From Bacteroidales bacterium (GTDB lineage Bacteria; Bacteroidota; Bacteroidia; Bacteroidales; UBA3824): a stretch of DNA of 44,120 bases. Numbering within the stretch: position 1 is the stretch's first letter; each line of letters begins with the position of its first letter. Position numbers and translations under genes: made by a program. The notes under the pieces were generated by a model that saw only the letters and a list, made by a program, of their open reading frames with translations, was not told where the DNA came from and did not search any database. Shown here in pieces: positions 32,931-42,130 of this stretch. The stretch lies in contig JAKSUC010000025.1 of the NCBI GenBank assembly GCA_024413595.1, forward strand, positions 1 through 44,120, written 5' to 3'.

Positions 32931-34757
32931 CTAAGAATTAACCTTGAAAAATTTGATAATTTCTTGAAGTTTTAAAGACTGCGCCATAAGATTATTTGAC
33001 GACTGCGAAACCTCATCAGCAAGTTTAGCAAACTGCTGAATAACAGAATTAAACTTTTGAACAGCACTATTAATTTGAGCTCCACCCGAAGCTTGTTCAC
33101 GACTCGAAATAGCAATTTTCTGAACTAAAACGGTAGTGTTTTCGATTTCGGGTAAAATTTTAGCAAAAACATCACCAGTAAATTTAGCCACATTAACACC
33201 TTCAGAACTTACAGTATCAATATCTTTGGCAGCAAGAGTACATTTTTCAGCTAATTTACGAACTTCAGCGGCAACCACAGCAAAACCTTTACCTTGTTCA
33301 CCAGCGCGTGCAGCTTCAACAGCAGCATTTAAAGCAAGAATATTAGTTTGGAAAGCTAAATCGTCAATAACAGTGATTTTTTCAGCAATTTCCATAATTG
33401 TACTAACAGTTTTTTGAGCAGCAACATTACAATCACGTATCGACTGAGCCGAAGCAGTAGCAATATTTTCAGTTTTAGCTGCATTTTGACTATTTTGTTC
33501 TATTGATTTAGCCATATCTTCAACTGCACTACTAATTTCTTCAGCCGACGCTGCTTGATCATTAGCACTACCACTCATTTGTTGGCTAGCATGATTCATC
33601 TCAATTGCGGCAGATGAAATAGCAGCAGAACTTTCAGAAATAGAACGAACTATATCAGAAAGAGTTTCTTTCATATCAGCCATTGAATTGTTAAGTATTG
33701 ATAGTTCAGAATTACCATCAACGCGTTCAAAATCTGTTGTAAGATCACCAGATGTAAGTTTTTGAGTTTTTATAGTATTGTCTTTAACTCCATCTACAAT
33801 AATACGGATTGTTCGTTTAGAAACAAAAAATACTAAAACAAAAACTATTATTAAAATAGTATAACCTGCATATCGTAAAGTTTTAGTTGAAGACTCAATA
33901 TCAGCAGCTTTTTCGATAGATAATTTTTCAACAACGAAGCAAAGCTCTTTAGTTCTAATCTTAAGACTTGCACTAAAATCAGGCAGTGTAAAAAGAGCAT
34001 TACGCATGTCTAAAGAATAATTATAGACATCAGCACTTTTAGCAAGATAATCTTGTTTTATTTTAGTGATATTTGAATATTCACGCTTTAGATTAGGTTC
34101 AAAATTAGTGTTAGCAAGTTTTTTTTCAATGTCAGCGTTTTCTGCTAAATAAGCGTCAAGAAGTGGGGTATCATTGATAATAACTTGAATAGATAACAAT
34201 TGATTTAGCAACATATTACGACGTAATTGTTCACTTGCAACATCATATTGAGGATTAACTTTAATTCGTTTATAAAATTTGTCAACAAGATTTTCATAAT
34301 TATGTTGAATTGAAAGTAATTCATCATTAGCATCTTTAGTTTCAACATAAGTTTTTTCGATAATATTATAAAGGTTTTCAAGTTCGGCAAACATAGTAAA
34401 AACCGAGTCGTACGCCTCTTTTAGTTCTCTATTAGTTGTATCGCTAACAACATATTTAGAAAGTTTTTCAAAATCTTTATATATAGCATTATAAGCATCA
34501 GAACTTTCTCTTCTTGTAGTTTCGTTCATACCAGAAGTTAATAGATTTTGGAAAACAGTTACAGTATTTCCAAGGTGGTCAACCATACTATTAGCAGCGC
34601 TAAGCATTGGTTCGTAATTATTAACAAGTTTTTGAGCAGTATCATTTATTGTTCCTACAACAATAATTGGTATTAAAGCCATAAATAGCAATGGAACTAT
34701 TGCTAAACCAAAAGCCGTTATGAGTTGAGTTCTTAACGATAAGTTTGTAAATTTCAT
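32931..34757 (-). CDS. methyl-accepting chemotaxis protein
   Basis: 608-residue chemoreceptor. Membrane helix 1 spans about 14-34 and helix 2 about 296-314; the helical periplasmic domain between them resembles a four-helix-bundle sensor. A HAMP linker (about 315-365) leads to the signalling coiled coil, whose hairpin tip (about 463-505) reads [20 protein letters not shown] and [17 protein letters not shown], the near-invariant CheA/CheW contact. No C-terminal CheR-binding pentapeptide is present. CheA and CheW are not in the window; cheR and cheB are at 22.8-25.0 kb. Confidence 0.96.
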   Translation of the reverse strand: MKFTNLSLRTQLITAFGLAIVPLLFMALIPIIVVGTINDTAQKLVNNYEPMLSAANSMVDHLGNTVTVFQNLLTSGMNETTRRESSDAYNAIYKDFEKLSKYVVSDTTNRELKEAYDSVFTMFAELENLYNIIEKTYVETKDANDELLSIQHNYENLVDKFYKRIKVNPQYDVASEQLRRNMLLNQLLSIQVIINDTPLLDAYLAENADIEKKLANTNFEPNLKREYSNITKIKQDYLAKSADVYNYSLDMRNALFTLPDFSASLKIRTKELCFVVEKLSIEKAADIESSTKTLRYAGYTILIIVFVLVFFVSKRTIRIIVDGVKDNTIKTQKLTSGDLTTDFERVDGNSELSILNNSMADMKETLSDIVRSISESSAAISSAAIEMNHASQQMSGSANDQAASAEEISSAVEDMAKSIEQNSQNAAKTENIATASAQSIRDCNVAAQKTVSTIMEIAEKITVIDDLAFQTNILALNAAVEAARAGEQGKGFAVVAAEVRKLAEKCTLAAKDIDTVSSEGVNVAKFTGDVFAKILPEIENTTVLVQKIAISSREQASGGAQINSAVQKFNSVIQQFAKLADEVSQSSNNLMAQSLKLQEIIKFFKVNS

Positions 34758-34779
34758 GGTTGAACAAATTTTAACAAGA

Positions 34780-34787
34780 CAAAAGTA
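34780..34787 (-). promoter_or_regulatory. -7 element for the chemoreceptor gene
   Basis: CAAAAGTA on the plus strand is TACTTTTG on the minus strand, matching TAnnTTTG, 22 nt before the ATG. Confidence 0.55.
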
Positions 34788-35238
34788 ACAAAAATTAGAC
34801 CGAACTCTAACTTTAATTCTTCTATTTTTTTTGAATTCTGTATAATTTTTTATACTCCATTGTATTAAAAAAAAGACAACATTCTATAAAATGGATAATC
34901 AATTTTTAATACAAACTATCTTTTATACTTATTTTTTTACTAAAATGTTTATTAATTTTAAAATTGATTAAAGTTAAGAATTTATTTTTTAATAATCAAC
35001 TATTTATAAGACTAAAAAATTGAATTTATTACAATAAAGAAACAAATAACTACGCAATAAAGTTTTTTAATTACAAAACAAAATATTATCAAAAAAAGAG
35101 GAAACAAACACTCAAAAAGAAAAACTAACAAAACTTCATTAATTACAAATAATATTCTAAAAAATATAGTAATAAAAGCAAATAATAGAAAAAATCTCTT
35201 TTTTAAAATAAAAAAGAATATCATAAACAAATAATCAC
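34788..35238. other. AT-rich spacer with no gene seen
   Basis: About 450 nt between the divergent chemoreceptor promoter and the metK promoter. It is almost pure A/T with long A runs. The only open frame (minus, about 72 codons) translates to a string of F, I, L and V with no start context and is a composition artefact. I see no hairpin with a U tract and no repeat. Confidence 0.5.
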
Positions 35239-35246
35239 TATTTTTG
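35239..35246 (+). promoter_or_regulatory. -7 element for the SAM-II/metK transcript
   Basis: TATTTTTG matches TAnnTTTG and stands 14 nt before the first paired base of the riboswitch, so the RNA would start just ahead of it. Confidence 0.65.
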
Positions 35247-35260
35247 TCCCAAAATAAAAT

Positions 35261-35339
35261 GAGGTGCGGAAGGATTTGTAATTGATTGCAACCGCGTTAA
35301 AAAAATGCTAAAACAATTAATACCTTTCTTTTACACCTC
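35261..35339 (+). promoter_or_regulatory. SAM-II riboswitch
   Basis: The H-type pseudoknot of the SAM-II class can be traced directly. P1 is GCGG (35266-35269) with CCGC (35292-35295), extended by G-U pairs. The loop holds GATTTG (35273-35278). P2 is TAATTG (35279-35284) with CAATTA (35314-35319). The conserved ATTGCAACCGCGTT (35285-35298) and GCTAAAA (35307-35313) are in place. SAM-II binds S-adenosylmethionine and represses methionine/SAM genes. A longer helix, GAGGTG and GGAAGG (35261-35273) with CCTTTC and CACCTC (35323-35339), would compete with P1. The metK ATG is 44 nt downstream. Confidence 0.9.
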
Positions 35340-35383
35340 AAAAATCTAATCCAAAAAATAGAATAATAAAAAAAATAAAAATT

Positions 35384-36664
35384 ATGTCATATTATTTCAC
35401 CTCAGAGTCTGTATCAGAAGGACATCCAGACAAAGTTGCGGATCAAATATCTGACGCATTGTTAGATGAATTTTTAAAACAAGATCCAGAAAGTAAAGTA
35501 GCTTGCGAAACATTTGTTACAACAGGATTAACAGTATTAGGCGGCGAAGTTAAAACAGAAGCCTACGTTGATGTACAACAAACAGCGCGAAATGTAATCA
35601 ACAAAATAGGTTACACAAAAAGCGAATATATGTTTGACGGCAATAGTTGCGGAGTATTATCATCAATTCATGGTCAAAGTCAAGATATTAATCGTGGTGT
35701 AGAACGTGAAGACGCCGACAATCAAGGTGCTGGCGACCAAGGTATGATGTTTGGTTATGCTGTAAGAGAAACCAAAAATCTTATGCCATACAGCATAGAA
35801 CTTGCACACAAACTATTGATTGAATTAGCAGAAATTCGTCGTGAAGGCAAAGAAATGACTTATCTTCGTCCTGATAGCAAAAGCCAAGTTACCATTGAAT
35901 ATGGAGATGACAATGTAGCAAAACGTATCGACACTATTGTAGTATCAACCCAACATGATGAATTTATAAAAGCAGAAAGTGCAAAATCACAACTTGAAGC
36001 TGACAAAGAAATGGTTGATAAAATAACCGAAGATGTTAAAAATATTCTTATTCCACGTTTGTTAAGCAAATTAAGCGACAAAGAAAAAGCTTTATTTAAA
36101 GGAGATTATAAACTATTTGTTAATCCAACAGGAAAATTTGTAATAGGTGGCCCTCACGGAGATACAGGATTAACAGGAAGAAAAATCATTGTTGACACTT
36201 ACGGAGGAAAAGGAGCTCACGGAGGTGGTGCTTTTAGTGGTAAAGACCCTAGTAAAGTGGATAGAAGTGCGGCTTACGCAACACGTCACATTGCTAAAAA
36301 TTTAGTTGCTGCTGGTATTGCTGATGAATGTTTAGTTCAAGTGGCATATGCAATTGGCGTTGCTCAACCTGTTGGTTTATATGTAAATACATACGGAACA
36401 AACAAAGTTAAAATGAGTGATGGCGAAATTGCTGCTAAATTATTAACTATATTTGATATGCGTCCTGCTGCAATTATTCGTCGTTTTAAACTTAAAAATC
36501 CTATTTTCTTAGCAACTGCTGCATATGGACATTTTGGTCGTGAACCTTACACTGAAAATGTTGATGTTATAGAAAACGGTAAAACTATTTCGAAACAAGT
36601 TGAATTTTTCACTTGGGAAAAATTAGATTATGTAGATAAATTAAAGAAAGAATTTGGTATTTAA
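35384..36664 (+). CDS. metK: S-adenosylmethionine synthetase
   Basis: Makes SAM from methionine and [23 protein letters not shown] is the N-terminal ATP/methionine motif, [12 protein letters not shown] the central signature, and [20 protein letters not shown] the P-loop-like region; [19 protein letters not shown] follows. The 426-residue length is normal for Bacteroidota. The SAM-II leader directly upstream gives end-product feedback. It is monocistronic: promoter at 35239, terminator at 36680. Confidence 0.98.
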   Translation: MSYYFTSESVSEGHPDKVADQISDALLDEFLKQDPESKVACETFVTTGLTVLGGEVKTEAYVDVQQTARNVINKIGYTKSEYMFDGNSCGVLSSIHGQSQDINRGVEREDADNQGAGDQGMMFGYAVRETKNLMPYSIELAHKLLIELAEIRREGKEMTYLRPDSKSQVTIEYGDDNVAKRIDTIVVSTQHDEFIKAESAKSQLEADKEMVDKITEDVKNILIPRLLSKLSDKEKALFKGDYKLFVNPTGKFVIGGPHGDTGLTGRKIIVDTYGGKGAHGGGAFSGKDPSKVDRSAAYATRHIAKNLVAAGIADECLVQVAYAIGVAQPVGLYVNTYGTNKVKMSDGEIAAKLLTIFDMRPAAIIRRFKLKNPIFLATAAYGHFGREPYTENVDVIENGKTISKQVEFFTWEKLDYVDKLKKEFGI

Positions 36665-36679
36665 TTTATAATTTTAAGA

Positions 36680-36735
36680 TTAAAGAATTGAAATACAAGT
36701 TTTTTTTAACTTGATTTTTCAATTCTTTAATTCTT
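36680..36735 (+). terminator. intrinsic terminator after metK
   Basis: A long two-part hairpin: TTAAAGAATTG (36680-36690) with CAATTCTTTAA (36720-36730) and an upper stem CAAGTT (36696-36701) with AACTTG (36708-36713). T-rich sequence follows. Confidence 0.7.
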
Positions 36736-36741
36736 ATATTA

Positions 36742-36749
36742 TATTTTTG
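36742..36749 (+). promoter_or_regulatory. -7 element upstream of the sorting-peptide gene
   Basis: TATTTTTG matches TAnnTTTG, 126 nt before the ATG at 36876. The leader it implies is AT-rich and not obviously folded. A closer start site cannot be excluded. Confidence 0.45.
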
Positions 36750-36875
36750 GGCAATAAAAAAACAAAAAATTAGTTATAATAAAGTATTTATCATTTAATT
36801 AAGATATAAAAAAAACTTTGGTAAAAAAATTGCGTTAAAACAAAATAATCAATTTTAGTAACAACATACAAAGCT

Positions 36876-37067
36876 ATGGATAAAATAAAAAAAATATTAG
36901 CAGTTTTAGTAGTATTAATGTTTATATCACCAAGTGTATTTGCAACCGCAGCAGATCCAACATTTGAAGGCCCAATAGATGGAGGTATAAGTGCATTGAT
37001 TGCTGCTGGCGTTGCATATGGTGCAAAAAAATATCGAGACTATAAAAAAGGAAAAACAGACAAATAA
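36876..37067 (+). CDS. minimal PID-type C-terminal sorting-signal peptide (exosortase substrate)
   Basis: 63 residues. A signal peptide covers about 1-23 (MDKIKKILAVLVVLMFISPS, then VFA). Only about nine residues separate it from the sorting signal: motif PIDGG at 33-37, a short hydrophobic helix (ISALIAAGVAYGA, 38-50) and a basic tail (KKYRDYKKGK). This is the tripartite form used by exosortase substrates, of the PID type I recall from Bacteroidota. Cleavage at the motif would leave a mature peptide of only about ten residues. The exosortase gene follows after a terminator hairpin. Confidence 0.85.
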   Translation: MDKIKKILAVLVVLMFISPSVFATAADPTFEGPIDGGISALIAAGVAYGAKKYRDYKKGKTDK

Positions 37068-37091
37068 TTTTAAATTTTATCAATTCTTGAT

Positions 37092-37122
37092 AAAAAAACC
37101 GGAAATAATCTCCGGTTTTTTT
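37092..37122 (+). terminator. intrinsic terminator between substrate and exosortase genes
   Basis: ACCGGA (37098-37103) pairs with TCCGGT (37111-37116), extended by A/T pairs, and ends in a run of seven T. It stands 18 nt before the exosortase ATG. Partial termination would give much more substrate than enzyme. Confidence 0.88.
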
Positions 37123-37139
37123 GTTAATAAACAATAAAA

Positions 37140-37706
37140 ATGCAGTTAGCTAATTTATACTCTAAATATTATTCAAATCAATCTTATATTATAAAAATTA
37201 TTATCAATTGTTCTATAATGATAATATTAGGATTGATATTTTTTTGTGTACTCAAAAATAATTATTGGATTTATTGTTTTTATGAAGAAGGGGTATATTA
37301 TTTAACAGAACTTATTGCATATTCCACACAATTTATATTAAAACTATTTGGATTTGATTGCTACGTTTTTGGTAAAATAATAAGTGATACATTCGGTTGC
37401 TCTTTAATATTAGACAGAGGTTGTTTAGGTAGATTGGTTCTTATAACATTTTGTTTTTTAATCATAGCATTTCCAGCTAAGGTTTTTCACAAAATATGTT
37501 ACACAATTTTTGGAATAATTACAATAATTATCTTAAATATAATAAGAATATCAGCTTTAATAATAGTGGGACATTATTATCCAGATACGGTAAACTTTTT
37601 TCACGAATACATATTTCACTATGCGCTTTATGTAGGAGTGTTTGCCTTATGGGTACTATGGTTTAAAATAAAAGAAAAAACAGAAAAGAAAGAAAATAAA
37701 AACTAA
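37140..37706 (+). CDS. exosortase/archaeosortase family transpeptidase
   Basis: 188 residues with about five or six membrane helices. The expected catalytic triad is visible: Cys95 in LDRGCLGRL, Arg136 in LNIIRISALI and a histidine in NFFHEYIFHYALY (His155, or His160). Exosortases are membrane proteases/transpeptidases that recognise a C-terminal tripartite signal and cut before its helix. It is short and lacks any fused domain. The gene directly before it encodes a matching PIDGG substrate. Its stop overlaps the stop of the convergent gene on the other strand (CTAA). The exact exosortase subtype is not assigned. Confidence 0.9.
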   Translation: MQLANLYSKYYSNQSYIIKIIINCSIMIILGLIFFCVLKNNYWIYCFYEEGVYYLTELIAYSTQFILKLFGFDCYVFGKIISDTFGCSLILDRGCLGRLVLITFCFLIIAFPAKVFHKICYTIFGIITIIILNIIRISALIIVGHYYPDTVNFFHEYIFHYALYVGVFALWVLWFKIKEKTEKKENKN

Positions 37707-38962
37707 GTTTTCATCTTTTTCTTTTTTGCCGCAGGAAAAAGCACATTGTTTAAAATTAAACGAAATCCAGGAGAATTAGGATGTAAATCTAAATCTGTTG
37801 GAGGATCGCCAACATAATGAGTATAATCTTCAGGATCATGTCCGCCATACCACGTCCAAGTTCCTTTACCAAATTCACCATGAATATAACGTGCTTCGTT
37901 AGCAGCTTTATTTTCACCCATAATTAAAACAGAACTTTTTAAAACTTCTTTACGATACGAAGTTGTTTGTCCCATAAATCCATCTATAACATCTACATGA
38001 TTTTGACAAAGCATTGTTGGCACTGGATCCCATTTTGCTGAAAATTCAAACAATGTGAAAATATCATCGTTTTTCAACACTTTTCTTGTATTTGTTGCGT
38101 CAATATCACTATATTCATAAACATTGGGATTAAGTTCTAGTTTAAAATTTTTAAATGCAAATGTTGCACTAAAATCTAATTTTGACTGACAATTAGGATC
38201 AATTGGGTCGCCATCAAACATTGATTGACAAATATCTGTATTTTCTGCGGCTAAAGCTATATCAAAACTATCTGTTGCACTACACATTGCAAACATAAAT
38301 CCACCATTTTCGACAAATGCTTTAATAGTTTTTGCAACTGCGAGTTTTAGTTTCGACACTTTTGAATATCCCATTTTTTGGGCTAAGGCATTAAATTCTA
38401 TTACTTGATTTTTATACCAAGGTACATTTTTATACGAAGCATAAAATTTTCCGAATTGACCTGTAAAATCTTCATGATGAACATGAAGCCAATCATATTT
38501 TGACAATTCACCAGTTAAAATTTCCTCATCATAAACCACTGTGTACGGAATTTCAGCGTATGTTAGCACCAACATAACAGCATCGTCCCAAGGTTTATAG
38601 GTTTTTGGTGCATAAACTGCAATTTTTGGAGCTTTTTCTAATTTAATATGCTCCATATTAACATCATTTTGGGATATTTCTAACAAAATATTATCTGCAG
38701 CAGCATCAGGTATTTGTTGAAAACTTACATTTCTTATTCTACACATTGTGGCTATTTCTGATGTATAATCAGTTAAAAAACTTCCTCCGCGATAATTTAA
38801 CAACCATTCTGCTGTAAATCCAGCTTCTAACACTGAATATGTTACACCATAAGCCTTTAGATGATTTGTTTGTGTTTCGTCCATAGGTATAAGAATTTTC
38901 ATTGCATTGAGCGTCTGAAAATTTATAATCACCATAAATATTAACACAAACAAATTTTTCAT
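37703..38962 (-). CDS. conserved secreted protein (often labelled 'asparagine synthetase B')
   Basis: 419 residues with a signal peptide (MKNLFVLIFMVIINFQTLNA). The mature part begins MKILIPMDETQTNHLKAYGV and has LNYRGGSF, YDWLHVHHEDFTGQFGKFY, GGFMFAMCSATDSFDIALAA and WTWYGGHDPEDYTHYVGDPP. I recall this family in Bacteroidota under the name 'asparagine synthetase B', but there is no N-terminal Cys nucleophile, no PPi-loop and the protein is exported, so that name is doubtful. The FAMCSATDSFD segment recalls the nucleophile elbow of class I amidotransferase-like folds. It is the third gene after accA and dnaB (10 nt). Confidence 0.8.
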   Translation of the reverse strand: MKNLFVLIFMVIINFQTLNAMKILIPMDETQTNHLKAYGVTYSVLEAGFTAEWLLNYRGGSFLTDYTSEIATMCRIRNVSFQQIPDAAADNILLEISQNDVNMEHIKLEKAPKIAVYAPKTYKPWDDAVMLVLTYAEIPYTVVYDEEILTGELSKYDWLHVHHEDFTGQFGKFYASYKNVPWYKNQVIEFNALAQKMGYSKVSKLKLAVAKTIKAFVENGGFMFAMCSATDSFDIALAAENTDICQSMFDGDPIDPNCQSKLDFSATFAFKNFKLELNPNVYEYSDIDATNTRKVLKNDDIFTLFEFSAKWDPVPTMLCQNHVDVIDGFMGQTTSYRKEVLKSSVLIMGENKAANEARYIHGEFGKGTWTWYGGHDPEDYTHYVGDPPTDLDLHPNSPGFRLILNNVLFPAAKKKKMKT

Positions 38963-38972
38963 AATTATATTT

Positions 38973-40517
38973 TTAAAATGGTGCAGGTCCTAAATCAGGC
39001 ATTGAAGAAGTGTCTGACGAAGATTGTTCAAATGGATTATAACCTCCAATATCAGGCAAACCTCCAACATTTGAATTATTTGGACTATCATCGTTCATAC
39101 TACTATAAACCATTAAACCTTGGTTGTCCTCTTCTTCAAAACGAGCAAATTCGGCACGGAATTTTAAATTAACATCTTCCAAAGCACCATTACGGTGTTT
39201 TGCTATAATTATTTGACCAAGACCTTCTGTAGAATTTCCTTCATCATCTTGCATAATACCAAATTTTTCAGGTCGGTGAATAAAACATACAATATCGGCA
39301 TCTTGTTCAATAGCACCAGACTCACGAAGGTCACTCAATTGTGGACGTTTATCGCCCGCACGTACTTCAACGGCACGGCTCAACTGAGACAATGCTATTA
39401 TAGGAATATTCAACTCTTTGGCAATCTGTTTTATACCACGAGAAATAGTAGAAACCTCTTGTTCACGATTACCACGAACTTCTGGCGGTCCAGTCATCAA
39501 TTGCAAATAGTCGATAATAACCATTTCGATATTATGTTGCATTTTTAAACGTCGACATTTTGCTCTCAGTTCAAACAACGAAATACCTGCGGTATCATCT
39601 ATATATAAAGGTGCTCCTTCAAGATTTTTGATTTTACTTTCTAATTGAGTCCATTCATAATCTTCGAGTTTTCCAGTACGAATTTTTTCAGAACCCAATT
39701 CTGTTTCGGAAACAATCAAACGATTAACAAGTTGAACTGCCGACATTTCTAGAGAAAAAATAGCAACAGGCACTTTATGATAAACAGTCATATTACGCGC
39801 CATAGAAAGCACAAACGCTGTTTTACCCATTGATGGACGAGCTGCTATAACAATCATATCACTTCGTTGCCAACCTTGTGTAATTCTATCTAGTGAAGTA
39901 AATCCCGAAGGAACACCACTTAATCCATCTGTTCGTTTTGAGGCTTCATCAAGTTGTTTCATACAATCTTTTAAAACCTGATCCATACTCTGCGTATCAT
40001 TTTTGATATTGCCGTATGCAAGGTCAAATATTTTCTTTTCCGAAAAATTTAAAAGATCGTCTACATCGCTACCTAAATCGTAAGCTCTATTTTCTATTTC
40101 TGATGCTGCTTTTATTAATTCACGTTGAATATATTTTTGAGCAATAATTCTTGCGTGAAATTCTAGGTGTGCTGCTGATCCTACATTTTGAGTTAACGAT
40201 GCTATATAATATGCACCGCCAACCTCTTCGAGCAAACCTTTTGCTCTTAGTTGTTCAGATACGGTATAAATATCAATTGGTAAATGGTTTGATGAGAGTT
40301 CAATAATAACTTCAAATATTTTACGGTGTTTGTCGTTATAAAAACTATCTGCCTTTAAAATATTCATTACGTCGATTTCAGAACCCTGTTCAAGCATAAT
40401 AGCACCTAAAACCAAAGCTTCCAAATCTTCTGCTTCGGGTGGTTTTCGTCCATATTGAGCATTGATGTCAATTATGTCTTGTTGTTTCTTTTTTTGAGAA
40501 TTATTATTGAATGCCAT
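38973..40517 (-). CDS. dnaB: replicative DNA helicase DnaB
   Basis: 514 residues. The N-terminal helical domain (PPEAEDLEALVLGAIMLEQG) is followed by a RecA-like domain with Walker A (ARPSMGKTAF), SLEMSAVQL, Walker B (IDYLQLM) and the GAIEQDADIVCFIHRP block. No intein is present. A serine/asparagine-rich tail of about 40 residues with SSSDTSSMPDLGPAPF ends the protein. The gene lies 10 nt after accA and 10 nt before the secreted-protein gene. Confidence 0.97.
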   Translation of the reverse strand: MAFNNNSQKKKQQDIIDINAQYGRKPPEAEDLEALVLGAIMLEQGSEIDVMNILKADSFYNDKHRKIFEVIIELSSNHLPIDIYTVSEQLRAKGLLEEVGGAYYIASLTQNVGSAAHLEFHARIIAQKYIQRELIKAASEIENRAYDLGSDVDDLLNFSEKKIFDLAYGNIKNDTQSMDQVLKDCMKQLDEASKRTDGLSGVPSGFTSLDRITQGWQRSDMIVIAARPSMGKTAFVLSMARNMTVYHKVPVAIFSLEMSAVQLVNRLIVSETELGSEKIRTGKLEDYEWTQLESKIKNLEGAPLYIDDTAGISLFELRAKCRRLKMQHNIEMVIIDYLQLMTGPPEVRGNREQEVSTISRGIKQIAKELNIPIIALSQLSRAVEVRAGDKRPQLSDLRESGAIEQDADIVCFIHRPEKFGIMQDDEGNSTEGLGQIIIAKHRNGALEDVNLKFRAEFARFEEEDNQGLMVYSSMNDDSPNNSNVGGLPDIGGYNPFEQSSSDTSSMPDLGPAPF

Positions 40518-40527
40518 TAATTTATAT

Positions 40528-41484
40528 TTAATTTACTTCATTAAAAACTCCCATTTTAGAGAATTTTTCTACACGATTATTTATTAATTGGTCTGATGGA
40601 ATTGATTTTAATTCGTTCAAAGAGTCAATTATTGTTTGTTTCACTATTTTGAACATCTCTTGAGGATTATTGTGAGCTCCGCCAAGAGGTTCTTTTATTA
40701 TTCCATCAATTAGCTTATTATTAAACATATCTTCTGCTGAAAGTTTAAGGGCTGACGCTGCTTCGCGTTTAAAATCCCAACTTCGCCAAAGAATACTTGA
40801 ACATGACTCTGGTGCTATAACAGAATACCAAGTATTTTCAAGCATAAAAACCCTATCTCCTACCCCAATTCCAATAGCTCCGCCAGATGCGCCTTCGCCA
40901 ATAACTATACAAATTATAGGAACAGAAATACGAAACATTTCATAAATATTACGAGCTATGGCTTCTGCTTGACCACGTTCTTCGGCTTCAGATCCAGGAT
41001 ATGCGCCTGGTGTATCTATAAAGGTGATGATAGGTTTATTAAATTTTTCTGCCATTTTCATTAATCGCAAAGCCTTACGATAACCTTCGGGATTTGCCAT
41101 TCCAAAATTGCGATATTGACGCATTTTGGTATTTATGCCTTTTTGTTGACCTATCAACATTACACTTTGTCCATTGATTGTTCCCCAACCGCCAACCATT
41201 GCGGTATCATCTTTACATTGACGATCGCCATGTAGTTCTATAAAATCATCACATATTGCATCTATATATGCCAATGTGTAGGGACGTTCGGGATGGCGTG
41301 ATACTTGAACACGCTGCCAAGGTGTTAAATTTTCATAAATATTTTTACGAGTTACTTCAATCTTGTTTTTTAGATCTGCTATAGTTTGGTCGATATCAAC
41401 TGAACCGGCTTTTTTTATTTCTTCAGCTTTGGCTAGTTGTTCTTCCAATTCTTGTATCGGATTTTCAAATTCAAGTAGTTGCAT
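40528..41484 (-). CDS. accA: acetyl-CoA carboxylase carboxyltransferase subunit alpha
   Basis: Transfers the carboxyl group from biotin to acetyl-CoA, the committed step of fatty acid synthesis, together with AccD (not in the window). Family blocks are [60 protein letters not shown] and [16 protein letters not shown]. The 318-residue length is normal. First gene of a three-gene run with dnaB; a -7 element lies 46 nt upstream. Confidence 0.97.
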   Translation of the reverse strand: MQLLEFENPIQELEEQLAKAEEIKKAGSVDIDQTIADLKNKIEVTRKNIYENLTPWQRVQVSRHPERPYTLAYIDAICDDFIELHGDRQCKDDTAMVGGWGTINGQSVMLIGQQKGINTKMRQYRNFGMANPEGYRKALRLMKMAEKFNKPIITFIDTPGAYPGSEAEERGQAEAIARNIYEMFRISVPIICIVIGEGASGGAIGIGVGDRVFMLENTWYSVIAPESCSSILWRSWDFKREAASALKLSAEDMFNNKLIDGIIKEPLGGAHNNPQEMFKIVKQTIIDSLNELKSIPSDQLINNRVEKFSKMGVFNEVN

Positions 41485-41529
41485 AATTGTTTAATTTTTA
41501 TTTATTAAATCCTTTTAGGATTGAGAATG

Positions 41530-41537
41530 CAAATTTA
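41530..41537 (-). promoter_or_regulatory. -7 element of the accA-dnaB operon
   Basis: CAAATTTA on the plus strand is TAAATTTG on the minus strand, matching TAnnTTTG. A short hairpin AATCCT-TTT-AGGATT (41508-41522) lies between it and the ATG. Confidence 0.55.
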
Positions 41538-42130
41538 ATAAATATTGCTGATTATAATACATTTTTTGTTTTTTAAAATTTCAATTTCATGTTAACATAA
41601 ATTTTCGAAAACATATTTTCGGCTTTTTATGATTTATAATCAATCAAAATTACTACTTTCTATATTTCCTTTAAACTTGTAAACAAAAGTAAATATTATA
41701 AATTTAGATTGAATATTGACTATTTAAGATATTACATTATTTTATAACATAAAATAACTTACTAAAATTCAAGATTATATAATATATTTTGAAAAAATAA
41801 AGATGTGTAGGTATTACAATTGTAAAACAGTAAATTTTGATTTATTATATCAAAAAATAAAGAAAATCTACATTTGTATACGTTGAAATCAGCTAAATTT
41901 TAATAAAAATAAGCTATATTTTCCGTAGATATGGAAAGCAAATTATATACCAAACACATATTTATTTTAAAAAAAGTGCGAGAAAATTTTACTAATTTCT
42001 AGCAAAAATATAAACTCTTAATTTCTAACTATTTATGATTTTTAAATAAATTTTAGAATTTTAAATATGCTGTATTTAAATATTAAATACAAATAAACCT
42101 ATAAAACTAACTATAAATAAAAGAAATAAA
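41538..42130. other. AT-rich intergenic region, no gene seen
   Basis: About 590 nt with stops in all frames. It holds an orphan plus-strand TACATTTG (41869-41876) followed by short hairpins (for example TTTCC/GGAAA near 41930). Near the 3' end of the minus-strand gene it has GTATTTAA/TTAAATAC (42072-42090), an all-AU hairpin that may be a weak terminator. A small RNA is possible but unsupported. Confidence 0.4.

Noticed and set aside
22767..34757. Complete chemotaxis/motility locus
   Set aside because: CheR, CheB and one receptor are present but CheA, CheW, CheY and any flagellar, gliding or pilus gene are not, so only a partial chemosensory set is claimed.
35012..35230. Minus-strand frame of about 72 codons upstream of metK
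   Set aside because: It translates to a run of F, I, L and V from A/T-only DNA, has no promoter element or conserved-looking feature, and overlaps the metK regulatory region.
36922..37134. Minus-strand frame over the sorting-peptide gene
   Set aside because: It runs antisense to a gene with a clear signal peptide and sorting motif, and through the terminator hairpin; its sequence is low-complexity.
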